Assembly (NCBI RefSeq): GCF_003402975.1
Contig: NZ_QURB01000008.1
Location: forward strand, 62,001-126,000
Reading direction: 5' to 3'
DNA length: 64,000 bases
Source of the DNA: Brumimicrobium aurantiacum
Lineage (GTDB): Bacteria > Bacteroidota > Bacteroidia > Flavobacteriales_D > Crocinitomicaceae
The notes under the pieces were generated by a model. It worked only from the letters and a program-made list of their open reading frames with translations, was not told where the DNA came from and did not search any database. This document shows positions 44,088 to 51,544 of this stretch, piece by piece; within the stretch, counting starts at the first letter, position 1; the number at the start of each line of letters is the position of its first letter. A program made the position numbers and the translations under genes.

Positions 44088-45137
44088 ATGAAACTTTCTG
44101 AGTTTGACTTCGAATTGCCCGAAGAGCTCATCGCTAAACACCCTGTTGAAAATAGAGACGAGTCTCGCATGATGGTTATTCATCGTGAAACAGGTGAAAT
44201 TGAACATCGATTATTTAAAGACGTCATCAATTATTTTGATGAAGGTGATGTAATGGTACGTAATAATACTAAAGTATTTCCTGCACGTTTATACGGTAAT
44301 AAAGAAAAAACTGGAGCCAAAATCGAAGTATTCTTGCTGAGAGAACTCAACAGAGAATCTTTGTTATGGGATGTTTTGGTAGATCCTGCTAGAAAAATTC
44401 GTATCGGAAATAAATTGTATTTTGGAGAAGATGAATCATTGGTTGCTGAGGTAATCGATAATACAACTTCAAGAGGACGTACCTTACGTTTTTTATACGA
44501 CGGAACTTACGAAGAATTCAAAAACAAGATTGATGAATTAGGAGAGACTCCACTTCCAAAATATATTGATCGTGAAGTTGAACCAGAAGATGCTGAGCGT
44601 TTTCAAACAATTTACGCCAAAGAAGAGGGAGCTGTAGCGGCGCCAACTGCAGGGATGCACTTCTCAAAGCAACTACTGAAAAGGTTAGAGCTTAAAGGTA
44701 TTAGTTTCTCAGAAATCACTTTACATGTTGGGTTAGGGACTTTTAGACCTGTTGAGGTTGAAGATTTAACGAAGCATAAAATGGATTCAGAACAAGCTGA
44801 AATCACTCAGGAAGCAGCTGATATTGTGAATAAAGCAAAGAAAAATAAAAAGCGTGTTTGTGCTGTTGGAACAACTTCGATGCGTACAATCGAAACATCT
44901 GTTTCTACGGACGGTATGCTAAAACCATACGAAGGTTGGACAAATAAATTTATTTTTCCTCCTTATGACTTTAGTATCGCTGATTCAATGATTACAAACT
45001 TTCACACGCCTTCTTCTACATTGTTGATGATGGTGTCTGCATTTTTAGGTCACGAGTTGATGTTGAAAGCATATCAAGAAGCAATAAAAGAGAAGTACAG
45101 ATTCTATTCTTACGGTGACGTGATGTTGATCCTCTAA
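44088..45137 (+). CDS. queA: S-adenosylmethionine:tRNA ribosyltransferase-isomerase QueA
   Basis: 349 residues from the ATG at 44088 (a TTG at 44079 gives three extra residues). Motifs: [60 protein letters not shown] and [16 protein letters not shown]. It transfers the ribose of SAM to the preQ1 base in tRNA to make epoxyqueuosine. A terminator follows. Confidence 0.95.
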   Translation: MKLSEFDFELPEELIAKHPVENRDESRMMVIHRETGEIEHRLFKDVINYFDEGDVMVRNNTKVFPARLYGNKEKTGAKIEVFLLRELNRESLLWDVLVDPARKIRIGNKLYFGEDESLVAEVIDNTTSRGRTLRFLYDGTYEEFKNKIDELGETPLPKYIDREVEPEDAERFQTIYAKEEGAVAAPTAGMHFSKQLLKRLELKGISFSEITLHVGLGTFRPVEVEDLTKHKMDSEQAEITQEAADIVNKAKKNKKRVCAVGTTSMRTIETSVSTDGMLKPYEGWTNKFIFPPYDFSIADSMITNFHTPSSTLLMMVSAFLGHELMLKAYQEAIKEKYRFYSYGDVMLIL

Positions 45138-45165
45138 TCGAAAGATAATCTTATACAAAAATATT

Positions 45166-45204
45166 AAGTCGTTATTCAGTTTTGAATAGCGACTTTTCTT
45201 TTAA
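45166..45204 (+). terminator. Terminator after queA
   Basis: AAGTCGTTATTCA (45166-45178) and TGAATAGCGACTT (45183-45195) pair over 13 positions with one G-T wobble and a 4-base loop, followed by a T-rich tail. It ends just before the ispD start. Confidence 0.85.
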
Positions 45205-45213
45205 CTTCGTTTT

Positions 45214-45876
45214 ATGAAAAAATCTGTAATTATAACTGCCGGTGGAATTGGAAAACGAATGGGAAGTGATTTGCCAAAACAATATCTGGAAGTCTGTGGA
45301 TTGCCCATTTTGATGCATACCATTAATCGGTTTTATGATTACGATAAGACTTTTGAAATAATTATATCCTTGCCTTCTTCATTCATTGGGTTTTGGAAAG
45401 AACTTTGTCAAAAGCATGGTTTTGAAATCCCACACTCAATTGTTGAAGGAGGAAAAGAGCGCTATCATTCAATTCAAAATGCTTTGAAAAATGCAACAGG
45501 AGAGATTGTTTTAGTACATGATGCTGTTCGACCTTTAGTTAATGACTTCACAATTGAAAATGTAATTAATAAAGCGATTGAAGATGGTGCAGCAGTACCT
45601 GTTTTACCCATTAAAAGTACCTTGAGAAAAGGAACTAAAAATGAGAGTAAACATATTGATCGCGCAAATTATTGGGAAGTTCAAACACCTCAAGCCTTTC
45701 GTGCTGAAATCCTTCGAGAAGCCTATTTGATAGAATTCTCTTCGAAAGTTACTGATGATGCAAGTTTAGTAGAGGCTTCAGGAAAAAAAGTACAGCTAAC
45801 CGAAGGAAATGAAGAGAACATTAAGATTACGACACCTTTTGATTTGAAGTTGGTTGAGTTTTTTATGAAAAAATAA
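45214..45876 (+). CDS. ispD: 2-C-methyl-D-erythritol 4-phosphate cytidylyltransferase IspD
   Basis: 220 residues: the nucleotide-binding signature TAGGIGKRMGSDLPKQYLE at the N-terminus, VHDAVRPLV in the middle, IDRANYWEVQTPQAFR and VTDDASLVE later. All are standard IspD motifs. It is the third step of the MEP isoprenoid pathway, joining CTP to MEP. It sits right after the queA terminator and has no obvious promoter box of its own. Confidence 0.94.
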   Translation: MKKSVIITAGGIGKRMGSDLPKQYLEVCGLPILMHTINRFYDYDKTFEIIISLPSSFIGFWKELCQKHGFEIPHSIVEGGKERYHSIQNALKNATGEIVLVHDAVRPLVNDFTIENVINKAIEDGAAVPVLPIKSTLRKGTKNESKHIDRANYWEVQTPQAFRAEILREAYLIEFSSKVTDDASLVEASGKKVQLTEGNEENIKITTPFDLKLVEFFMKK

Positions 45877-45919
45877 TAGGATTGATTGATTTTTAGATCT
45901 TAAATCTAAAGGCTATTCT

Positions 45920-45927
45920 TACTTTTG
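45920..45927 (+). promoter_or_regulatory. -7 box (TACTTTTG) for metF
   Basis: Exact TAnnTTTG, 20 bases before the ATG at 45948. It argues against the TTG at 45930 as start codon. Confidence 0.5.
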
Positions 45928-45947
45928 TCTTGCTAAAACTAAATTCA

Positions 45948-46898
45948 ATGAAGGTAATAGATCATATAAACGAAGCAAAGGATACGCTCTTCTCCTTTGA
46001 AATTCTTCCTCCGTTAAAAGGGAAGAGTATTCAGTCAATCTATAATGGTATAGATCCTTTAATGGAGTTTAAACCAAAGTTTATCAATGTTACATATCAC
46101 CGCGAGGAGTTTGTTTATAAAGAACGTGATAAAGGTTTACTCGAAAAGGTGTCCATTAGGAAAAGACCAGGAACAGTTGGAATCTGTGCTGCAATTATGA
46201 ATAAATACCACGTTGATGCGGTTCCTCATTTAATTTGTGGAGGATTTAGTAAAGAAGACACTGAGAATGCATTAATTGATTTACAATTTTTAGGTATTGA
46301 TAATGTTTTGGCGCTTCGAGGAGACCCTATCAAAACTGAGGTTACTTTCAAGCCAGCAGTAAAAGGACATAAATATGCCGTTGAGTTGATTGAACAAATT
46401 CAAAACATGAATAAGGGGCAATACACAATGGACGAAATTCAGTTAGAACCGACTGATTTTTGTGTTGGCGCTGCCGGTTATCCCGAAAAACATTTCGAGG
46501 CAATGAATATGGCAACAGATTTGCAATACTTAAAACAAAAAGTAGATATGGGTGCTGATTATATCGTAACTCAATTGTTTTATGATAACCAAAAGTACTT
46601 TGATTTTGTAAAGAAATGTCGTGAGGTTGGTATTAATGTTCCAATTATTCCAGGTTTAAAACCAATTTCTAATTTAAGACATATTTCTTTCTTGCCGAAA
46701 TTCTTCCATATTGATTTACCGACAGAATTGTCTTCAGAATTGCTGAAATGTAAAACGAATGAAGAAGTTAAACAGGTGGGGATTGAATGGGGAATTCAGC
46801 AATCAAAAGAGTTGAAAGCAGCTGGCGTACCGTGTATCCATTATTATACGATGACTAATTCATCTGAGGTGAAACAAATTGCTTCAGAATTATTTTAA
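45948..46898 (+). CDS. metF: Methylenetetrahydrofolate reductase MetF
   Basis: 316 residues from the ATG at 45948. TIM-barrel FAD enzyme: FSFEILPPLKG at the N-terminus, VLALRGDP, CVGAAGYPEKHFEA, QLFYDNQKYFDFV, and a late IHYYTMTNSSEV segment. It reduces 5,10-methylene-THF to 5-methyl-THF for methionine synthesis, linking to the SAM cycle enzyme AhcY encoded further on. The next gene starts 13 bases after its stop. Confidence 0.94.
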   Translation: MKVIDHINEAKDTLFSFEILPPLKGKSIQSIYNGIDPLMEFKPKFINVTYHREEFVYKERDKGLLEKVSIRKRPGTVGICAAIMNKYHVDAVPHLICGGFSKEDTENALIDLQFLGIDNVLALRGDPIKTEVTFKPAVKGHKYAVELIEQIQNMNKGQYTMDEIQLEPTDFCVGAAGYPEKHFEAMNMATDLQYLKQKVDMGADYIVTQLFYDNQKYFDFVKKCREVGINVPIIPGLKPISNLRHISFLPKFFHIDLPTELSSELLKCKTNEEVKQVGIEWGIQQSKELKAAGVPCIHYYTMTNSSEVKQIASELF

Positions 46899-46911
46899 AA
46901 TATTAAACAAC

Positions 46912-47457
46912 ATGAAAAATCTATTTTTAACACTTAGCTCTGTTTTATTGATCTCTTGTTTTTCTTTCGCTCAAAATGTGGAAGATTTAAACTTGAAGAA
47001 CGTTTTGGTGGTTGGACAGCAAGATGAATTGTCTGATCAATATACTTTAGAAGTCGGTTTGCTTCAATTATTTAATCAGTATGGTATAAAATCAAAAGCA
47101 TCTTTAAATGTTGTGAAACAAAGAGGTTCTGATACAACTTTGGTGCAAGATTCAATTCGAAAAGCACTTGAAGAAGAAGGTTTCGATACTTACTTACTTG
47201 TTTCTATTCGTGGATATAATAACCGATTTAGACCTTCAGAGAATATTAAATCAATTAAAGAAGAGTTAAGTGCTGGGCATTTATATCCTTTATATAGAGA
47301 AAGTGCTGCAAATGTGACTTTCACTTTTACTTTTTACAGAGATATGAAGCCAGTTCATTATGAAATGATCCGCACAGGAACCGTAGGTTCAAAAGATGCC
47401 GTAATGAAGAAGCTACTGAAGAAAGTGGAGAAACGCTTGAAGAAGGATTGGATGTAG
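46912..47457 (+). CDS. Small secreted or lipid-anchored protein, function unknown
   Basis: 181 residues from the ATG at 46912. N-terminus MKNLFLTLSSVLLISCFSF followed by AQ: a signal peptide whose cleavage could be at ISC (lipobox) or after FAQ. The mature part alternates strands and helices (VLVVGQQDELSDQYTLEVGL, ALEEEGFDTYLLVSIRGYN, ANVTFTFTFYRD) and ends in a basic helix (MKKLLKKVEKRLKKDW). I do not recognise a family; the shape resembles small periplasmic proteins that have an N-terminal LVV-type strand (DUF4136-like), but I cannot confirm it. Possibly co-transcribed with metF. Confidence 0.6.
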   Translation: MKNLFLTLSSVLLISCFSFAQNVEDLNLKNVLVVGQQDELSDQYTLEVGLLQLFNQYGIKSKASLNVVKQRGSDTTLVQDSIRKALEEEGFDTYLLVSIRGYNNRFRPSENIKSIKEELSAGHLYPLYRESAANVTFTFTFYRDMKPVHYEMIRTGTVGSKDAVMKKLLKKVEKRLKKDWM

Positions 47458-47488
47458 GTTAAATGGGATTAATGAAAAATGATCAATG

Positions 47489-47527
47489 AAAAATGCAAAA
47501 TTCGCTTGAACTGAATTTTGCATTTTT
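47489..47527. terminator. Strong hairpin terminator after the small secreted-protein gene
   Basis: AAAAATGCAAAATTC (47489-47503) and GAATTTTGCATTTTT (47513-47527) are perfect 15-bp arms around a 9-base loop, ending in T5. It directly abuts the 133-bp repeat that begins at 47526. Confidence 0.8.
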
Positions 47528-47658
47528 AGTTTTGCATTCAATCTGAAAACTTTCGAATCGTAATTAATTTTTGTTTAAGATTTCTCCAACATTTCGATGG
47601 AACGTAGTGACTGAGAAATCTGATTCCAATTCGAAAGTTAACTAATTCGTAATTATTT
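47526..47658 (+). repeat. 133-bp direct repeat, copy 1
   Basis: By reading the two strings base by base it is identical to 48939-49071. Inside are two nested inverted repeats: AACTTTCGAAT (47548-47558) with ATTCGAAAGTT (47629-47639), and AGATTTCTC (47578-47586) with GAGAAATCT (47613-47621). After its end, TTTCTCCAACATTTC reappears at 47662-47676, so a partial third copy may follow. The stretch 47677-47911 shows no gene. Confidence 0.9.
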
Positions 47659-47911
47659 AGCTTTCTCCAACATTTCATTTAGTTCTAAATCCGCGTTCCA
47701 TTACAGCGACAGTTTTGAGATATTAAGTATGCAAAAATAAAACCGAAGGTATCCGAATGAAGTACTGAAATCAATGCAATTATGTTTGAACTTGTATAAG
47801 AGAATGATTCTTAATTGTGAAAATCATGTCATTTTATTTTGACCTATATTATAAATGATTGATTTTTACAGGTAGTACAATTTTATATGTTTAATAAAAA
47901 ACGCAACTATT

Positions 47912-48883
47912 ATGAATACTAACAAAATATTAATTTGGATTTTAGCTATTATTAATGCGTTTTCAATCAGTGCACAAAGTGATAGTATTTTTACTAACCT
48001 CACAAGTTATAAAGCTGAAATTTGCACTCATGCATGGGATTTTGAAGGCCTTAATCAATTTGAACATTTAACAGTGTTTTCGGATGACCCTATCTCTGAT
48101 ACTTTAAGAGTAAAAGATGTAGCAGGGAATGTTTTCGCTAATTTATGGATAGATGGTCGAAAAACTTGGTTGAGAGTAAATTCAAATAATCTTACAATAG
48201 CCTCTCAATTTGTTTTCTTTCCTGATTTTAATAATCCTTCAGGTTATCCACTTGATGAATACTTTCTTTTATATGATTTTGATGTACTTGACACGGTTGT
48301 TGTTGGAGATACTGTCTCTTTTACGAATTCATCAAAAAATGTGACCTTTTCAATTGCTGAAATTGATACAATTCAAATTAACAATGTTGACAAGGTTAGG
48401 TATTCGATTCATCCTATGGATGACCAATGGATAGATTATCTAATAGAAGGAATAGGTGGATTGCATCCTTTTACTCCTATTTTATATTACGGTCTTTTCG
48501 GGCTTTGTCCTTGTGAATATGAAGCAACATATACTAGTCAAACAGATACGTTAATTTTAAGAGACACAATGGTTTTTGGGGGAGATTCTAATTCTCAATT
48601 TTGTCAAACAGCAAGTTTGATTAAAAATGAAAAAAATCCGAATATTAAAATTTATCCTAACCCCCTAACAGGAAATACTTTTACAATTCAAGCTGATGGA
48701 ATTGCGAGAATTGATGAAGTTAAACTTTATGATAATCTGGGTAAAGAAATAGAGGTAATGTATTCGATTATTGAAAACACAAAAAGTTGTACAGTTTCAA
48801 CACCTAATTTATCAAAAGGGTTTTATACTGTTGAAGTAGTCAGTGAAACGAAACATTACAGACAGAAAGTAATTGTTCGATAG
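47912..48883 (+). CDS. T9SS type A sorting domain protein, function unknown
   Basis: 323 residues: a signal peptide (ILIWILAIINAFSISAQ), an unrecognised strand-rich domain of about 200 residues (FEHLTVFSDDPISDTLRV, IDYLIEGIGGLHPF, LFGLCPCEYEATY), and a T9SS sorting domain at about 250-323 (IKIYPNPLTGNTF, VKLYDNLGKEIEV, LSKGFYTVEVVSE, ending QKVIVR). It is secreted by T9SS. The gene is bracketed on both sides by the exact 133-bp repeat. Confidence 0.8.
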   Translation: MNTNKILIWILAIINAFSISAQSDSIFTNLTSYKAEICTHAWDFEGLNQFEHLTVFSDDPISDTLRVKDVAGNVFANLWIDGRKTWLRVNSNNLTIASQFVFFPDFNNPSGYPLDEYFLLYDFDVLDTVVVGDTVSFTNSSKNVTFSIAEIDTIQINNVDKVRYSIHPMDDQWIDYLIEGIGGLHPFTPILYYGLFGLCPCEYEATYTSQTDTLILRDTMVFGGDSNSQFCQTASLIKNEKNPNIKIYPNPLTGNTFTIQADGIARIDEVKLYDNLGKEIEVMYSIIENTKSCTVSTPNLSKGFYTVEVVSETKHYRQKVIVR

Positions 48884-48907
48884 TTCTTAAACCAAAAATC
48901 AAATCTT

Positions 48908-48976
48908 ATGAAACTTACAATCTTTTTAATATCTGTAATTAGTTTTGCATTCAATCTGAAAACTTTCGAATCGTAA
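48908..48976 (+). pseudogene. Truncated signal-peptide start interrupted by the 133-bp repeat
   Basis: The ATG at 48908 begins MKLTIFLISVISFAF, a signal-peptide-like start, but at codon 11 the sequence passes into copy 2 of the 133-bp repeat and stops at 48974-48976. It looks like the 5' end of a secreted-protein gene, 24 bases after the preceding stop, that lost its body when the repeat arrived or recombined. Confidence 0.55.
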
Positions 48977-49071
48977 TTAATTTTTGTTTAAGATTTCTCC
49001 AACATTTCGATGGAACGTAGTGACTGAGAAATCTGATTCCAATTCGAAAGTTAACTAATTCGTAATTATTT
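48939..49071 (+). repeat. 133-bp direct repeat, copy 2
   Basis: Identical to 47526-47658, same orientation, 1413 bases apart. It carries the same nested inverted repeats, so its transcript could fold into a two-stem hairpin. It interrupts the truncated frame starting at 48908. Confidence 0.9.
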
Positions 49072-49109
49072 GTCCCGCATTTATTTCAGAGTGAGAAACA
49101 GGATGAGAA

Positions 49110-49165
49110 ATGAAGTGATGAAAACACCCAATTCAACTGAATTTTTCATTCTTCATTTATCATTT
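49110..49165. repeat. AT-rich GAATTTTTCATT element before the ribE stop
   Basis: Contains AACTGAATTTTTCATTCTTCATTTATCATTT-like wording (key words GAATTTTTCATT and TTCATTTATCAT), matching the right halves of the dispersed hairpins. The pairing left arm is weak here. It lies just downstream of the riboflavin synthase gene. Confidence 0.4.
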
Positions 49166-49169
49166 TTAT

Positions 49170-49754
49170 TTATTCTCTCCCTTTAAACATCTTCGCAATA
49201 TACTTTCCTAAAATGTCAAATTCTAAATTTACAAAATCACCTTCTTTCAAGCTGTGAAACTGTGTATGTTCGTATGTGTAAGGAATAATGTGAACTGAAA
49301 ATTGATTTTCTTGTGAGTTTACAACTGTTAGACTTGCGCCATTTACAGTAATCGATCCTTTTTCAACAGTGATGTCTTTTGAGTTGTATTGAAATGTAAA
49401 TATCCAACTACCATCTTTTTCTTCGATGCTTATACATTTTCCAGTAGTGTCAACATGGCCTTGAACAATGTGGCCGTCAAATCGTCCATGAGCTGGCATA
49501 CAACGTTCTAGGTTTACTTTGTCGCCTAATTCCCAGCTACCAAGATCTGTTTTCAAAAGGGTCTCATCAATTGCAGTTACTGTGTATTCGTCTCCTTCAA
49601 TTTTTACAACAGTAAGACAAACTCCATTATGGGCTAAACTTTGGTCGATTTTCAATTCGTCGGTAAAAGGGCATGATAAAGTGAAGTGAATGTTTGTTCC
49701 TTCTTTTTCAATGTTCTTTATTGTTCCTAGACCTTCAACTATACCAGTAAACAT
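49170..49754 (-). CDS. ribE: Riboflavin synthase alpha chain
   Basis: 194 residues with the two lumazine-binding repeats of riboflavin synthase: MFTGIVEGLGTI and NGVCLTVV in the first half, GHIVQGHVDTTG, GSITVNGASLTVV and a terminal VNLEFDILGKYI in the second. It dismutates two 6,7-dimethyl-8-ribityllumazine molecules to riboflavin. It lies 2 bases after panC on the same strand, so they form an operon; panD, often near panC in this phylum, is not here. Confidence 0.93.
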   Translation of the reverse strand: MFTGIVEGLGTIKNIEKEGTNIHFTLSCPFTDELKIDQSLAHNGVCLTVVKIEGDEYTVTAIDETLLKTDLGSWELGDKVNLERCMPAHGRFDGHIVQGHVDTTGKCISIEEKDGSWIFTFQYNSKDITVEKGSITVNGASLTVVNSQENQFSVHIIPYTYEHTQFHSLKEGDFVNLEFDILGKYIAKMFKGRE

Positions 49755-49756
49755 AA

Positions 49757-50614
49757 TTATTCGTTTTCATTATTTGGAACCAATTCCATATTGTCAATTA
49801 ATCTAACATTCCCGCAAAATGCAGCAATACATGCTGTTGCTCCGGGCACCCAGTATTGATTTAAATCATTGAGGGTTTCTGGGTGTACAATTTGAAGATA
49901 TTCAAGCTCAAGCTTACTTTCTTCAAAATACTGTTTCATCTTACTTAAGGTTGTGCTTGGGGCATAAGATTCTGACCAAGTTTTTCCTTTGTTTAAAACC
50001 TGCGCAATGATTAGTGCTTGTTCTAATTCTTCTTCATTGAGTCGCATGTTTCTGCTGCTCATAGCAAGTCCGTTCGGTCTTCTTTTCGTTTCAACAACTT
50101 CTATTTCTACAGCAAACTTAAGTTGTTTGACCATTGCTTTAATTACTGCAACCTGCTGAAAATCCTTTCTTCCGAAATATGCTTTGTGAGGCTTGATAAG
50201 ATCAAAGAATCTCGACACGATATTCACCACGCCATCGAAGTGTCCAGGTCGGTGTTTACCTTCCATGGTGTTTTCTAAAAGACTCAGATCAATCTTTTTT
50301 GGGACATAATTTGGTGGGTACATTTCCTCAACAGTCGGTAAAAAGACGAAATCACAATCATTTTCTTCTAAAAGCTGGATGTCTTGACGTTCAGTTCTTG
50401 GATAATTTTCAAGATCTGTTGGGTTGTTGAATTGCGTAGGATTAACAAATATGCTCACGATAACCACCTCGCATTCTGATTTAGCTTTGTGAATTAAAGA
50501 GATGTGTCCGTTATGAAGGGCGCCCATTGTAGGGACAAAACCTATTTTGTGACCAGTTTCCCTTAATTGATGAAGTTGAGCGTCAAGATCGTCTATGCTG
50601 TGTAATTGTATCAA
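49757..50614 (-). CDS. panC: Pantothenate synthetase PanC
   Basis: 285 residues: the HIGH-type motif in VPTMGALHNGHISLI, VSIFVNPTQFN, FGRKDFQQVAVI, RRPNGLAMSSRN. It joins pantoate and beta-alanine using ATP. The start is TTG at 50614: no ATG occurs in frame before the one inside the active-site motif (Met30), and the N-terminal strand would be lost there. A minus-strand TAGTTTTG box (50646-50653) fits this start. Confidence 0.93.
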   Translation of the reverse strand: MIQLHSIDDLDAQLHQLRETGHKIGFVPTMGALHNGHISLIHKAKSECEVVIVSIFVNPTQFNNPTDLENYPRTERQDIQLLEENDCDFVFLPTVEEMYPPNYVPKKIDLSLLENTMEGKHRPGHFDGVVNIVSRFFDLIKPHKAYFGRKDFQQVAVIKAMVKQLKFAVEIEVVETKRRPNGLAMSSRNMRLNEEELEQALIIAQVLNKGKTWSESYAPSTTLSKMKQYFEESKLELEYLQIVHPETLNDLNQYWVPGATACIAAFCGNVRLIDNMELVPNNENE

Positions 50615-50645
50615 TGTTTCTGAAACTAAATTTAAAGCAAAACAG

Positions 50646-50653
50646 CAAAACTA
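50646..50653 (-). promoter_or_regulatory. -7 box (TAGTTTTG) for panC-ribE
   Basis: Exact TAnnTTTG on the minus strand, 31 bases upstream of the panC TTG start. Confidence 0.45.
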
Positions 50654-50686
50654 TCTTTTTATGCTGAAAATCCGAATTTTTTTTTA

Positions 50687-50694
50687 TATTTTTG
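50687..50694 (+). promoter_or_regulatory. -7 box (TATTTTTG) for the glycogen synthase-like / DUF4270 / glmS genes
   Basis: Exact TAnnTTTG preceded by a T-rich run, 25 bases before the ATG at 50720. Confidence 0.5.
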
Positions 50695-50719
50695 TACACG
50701 TTTTACCAAAATACATTTC

Positions 50720-51544
50720 ATGGAGAAAAAGAAAATCCTTTTTGTTTCGCAAGAGATTAACCCGTTTTTACCAAAGTCAGAGGTTTCAGTTGCTGCCCGT
50801 AAACTTCCGCAAGGAGTTCAAGAGGGAGGTAAAGAGATCAGAGTTTTTATGCCTCGATTTGGGGTTATTAATGAAAGACGTCACCAATTACACGAAGTAA
50901 TTAGATTGTCAGGAATGAATCTTATTGTTGATGACATGGACCATCCCTTAATTATTAAAGTAGCATCAATTCCAACTGCACGTATGCAGGTGTATTTTAT
51001 TGATAATGATGAGTACTTTAAGCGTAAAGGAGTCTTCTCAAATGATAAAGAGGTGGAATTCGAAGATAATGATGAAAGATCAATGTTCTTCTGTAGAGGG
51101 GTTCTTGAAACAGTGAAAAAGTTAGGTTGGAAACCAGATATTATTCACTGTCATGGTTGGATGACGTCGCTTATGCCAATGTATGTAAAAGATATCTACA
51201 AGAATGATCCGCACTTCTCTGACACAAAAGTTGTATACTCTTTGTATAACAATGAGTTTAACAAAAATTGGGAGGGGAGGTTTGATGAAAAACTTAAATT
51301 TGAAGGCTTTAACGACGATATTGTAGAGTCGATAAAGGCAGGTGATTTTACCAGTTTAAACAAAGCTGCCATAGACTATTCTGATGGAGTAGTTATGGGT
51401 AGTGCTTCTATCAACGAAGATTTGCAAAAAGCCTTTGAAGATTCTGATAAGCTAAAGTTAGATTACGAATCAGAAGAAGTTCAACCAAAGGTAATGAGTG
51501 AATTCTTTGATAAAGTGATAGACGAAGAAGCATTGATTCAATGA
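50720..51544 (+). CDS. Short glycogen/starch synthase-like protein (GT5 N-terminal half only)
   Basis: 274 residues, against about 480 for a full GT5 synthase. It matches only the N-terminal Rossmann half: KILFVSQEINPFLPKSEVSV at the start (usual K.GGL.DV replaced by KSEVSVAA), EIRVFMPRFGVINER, DIIHCHGWMTSLMP, and VVYSLYNNEFN. The C-terminal nucleotide-sugar half is absent, so it may not make glycogen alone. The genes for DUF4270 (4-base overlap) and glmS follow, and panC is divergent: a recurrent arrangement in Bacteroidota. Role uncertain. Confidence 0.75.
   Translation: MEKKKILFVSQEINPFLPKSEVSVAARKLPQGVQEGGKEIRVFMPRFGVINERRHQLHEVIRLSGMNLIVDDMDHPLIIKVASIPTARMQVYFIDNDEYFKRKGVFSNDKEVEFEDNDERSMFFCRGVLETVKKLGWKPDIIHCHGWMTSLMPMYVKDIYKNDPHFSDTKVVYSLYNNEFNKNWEGRFDEKLKFEGFNDDIVESIKAGDFTSLNKAAIDYSDGVVMGSASINEDLQKAFEDSDKLKLDYESEEVQPKVMSEFFDKVIDEEALIQ

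Noticed and set aside
47526-49071. CRISPR array or insertion sequence
   Set aside because: There are only two long copies with a gene between them and no transposase or Cas gene; the structure fits neither.
50595-50900. 101-residue plus-strand frame over the panC / glycogen synthase gap
   Set aside because: It covers the promoters of both genes and overlaps the true GT5-like reading frame; the composition is not protein-like.
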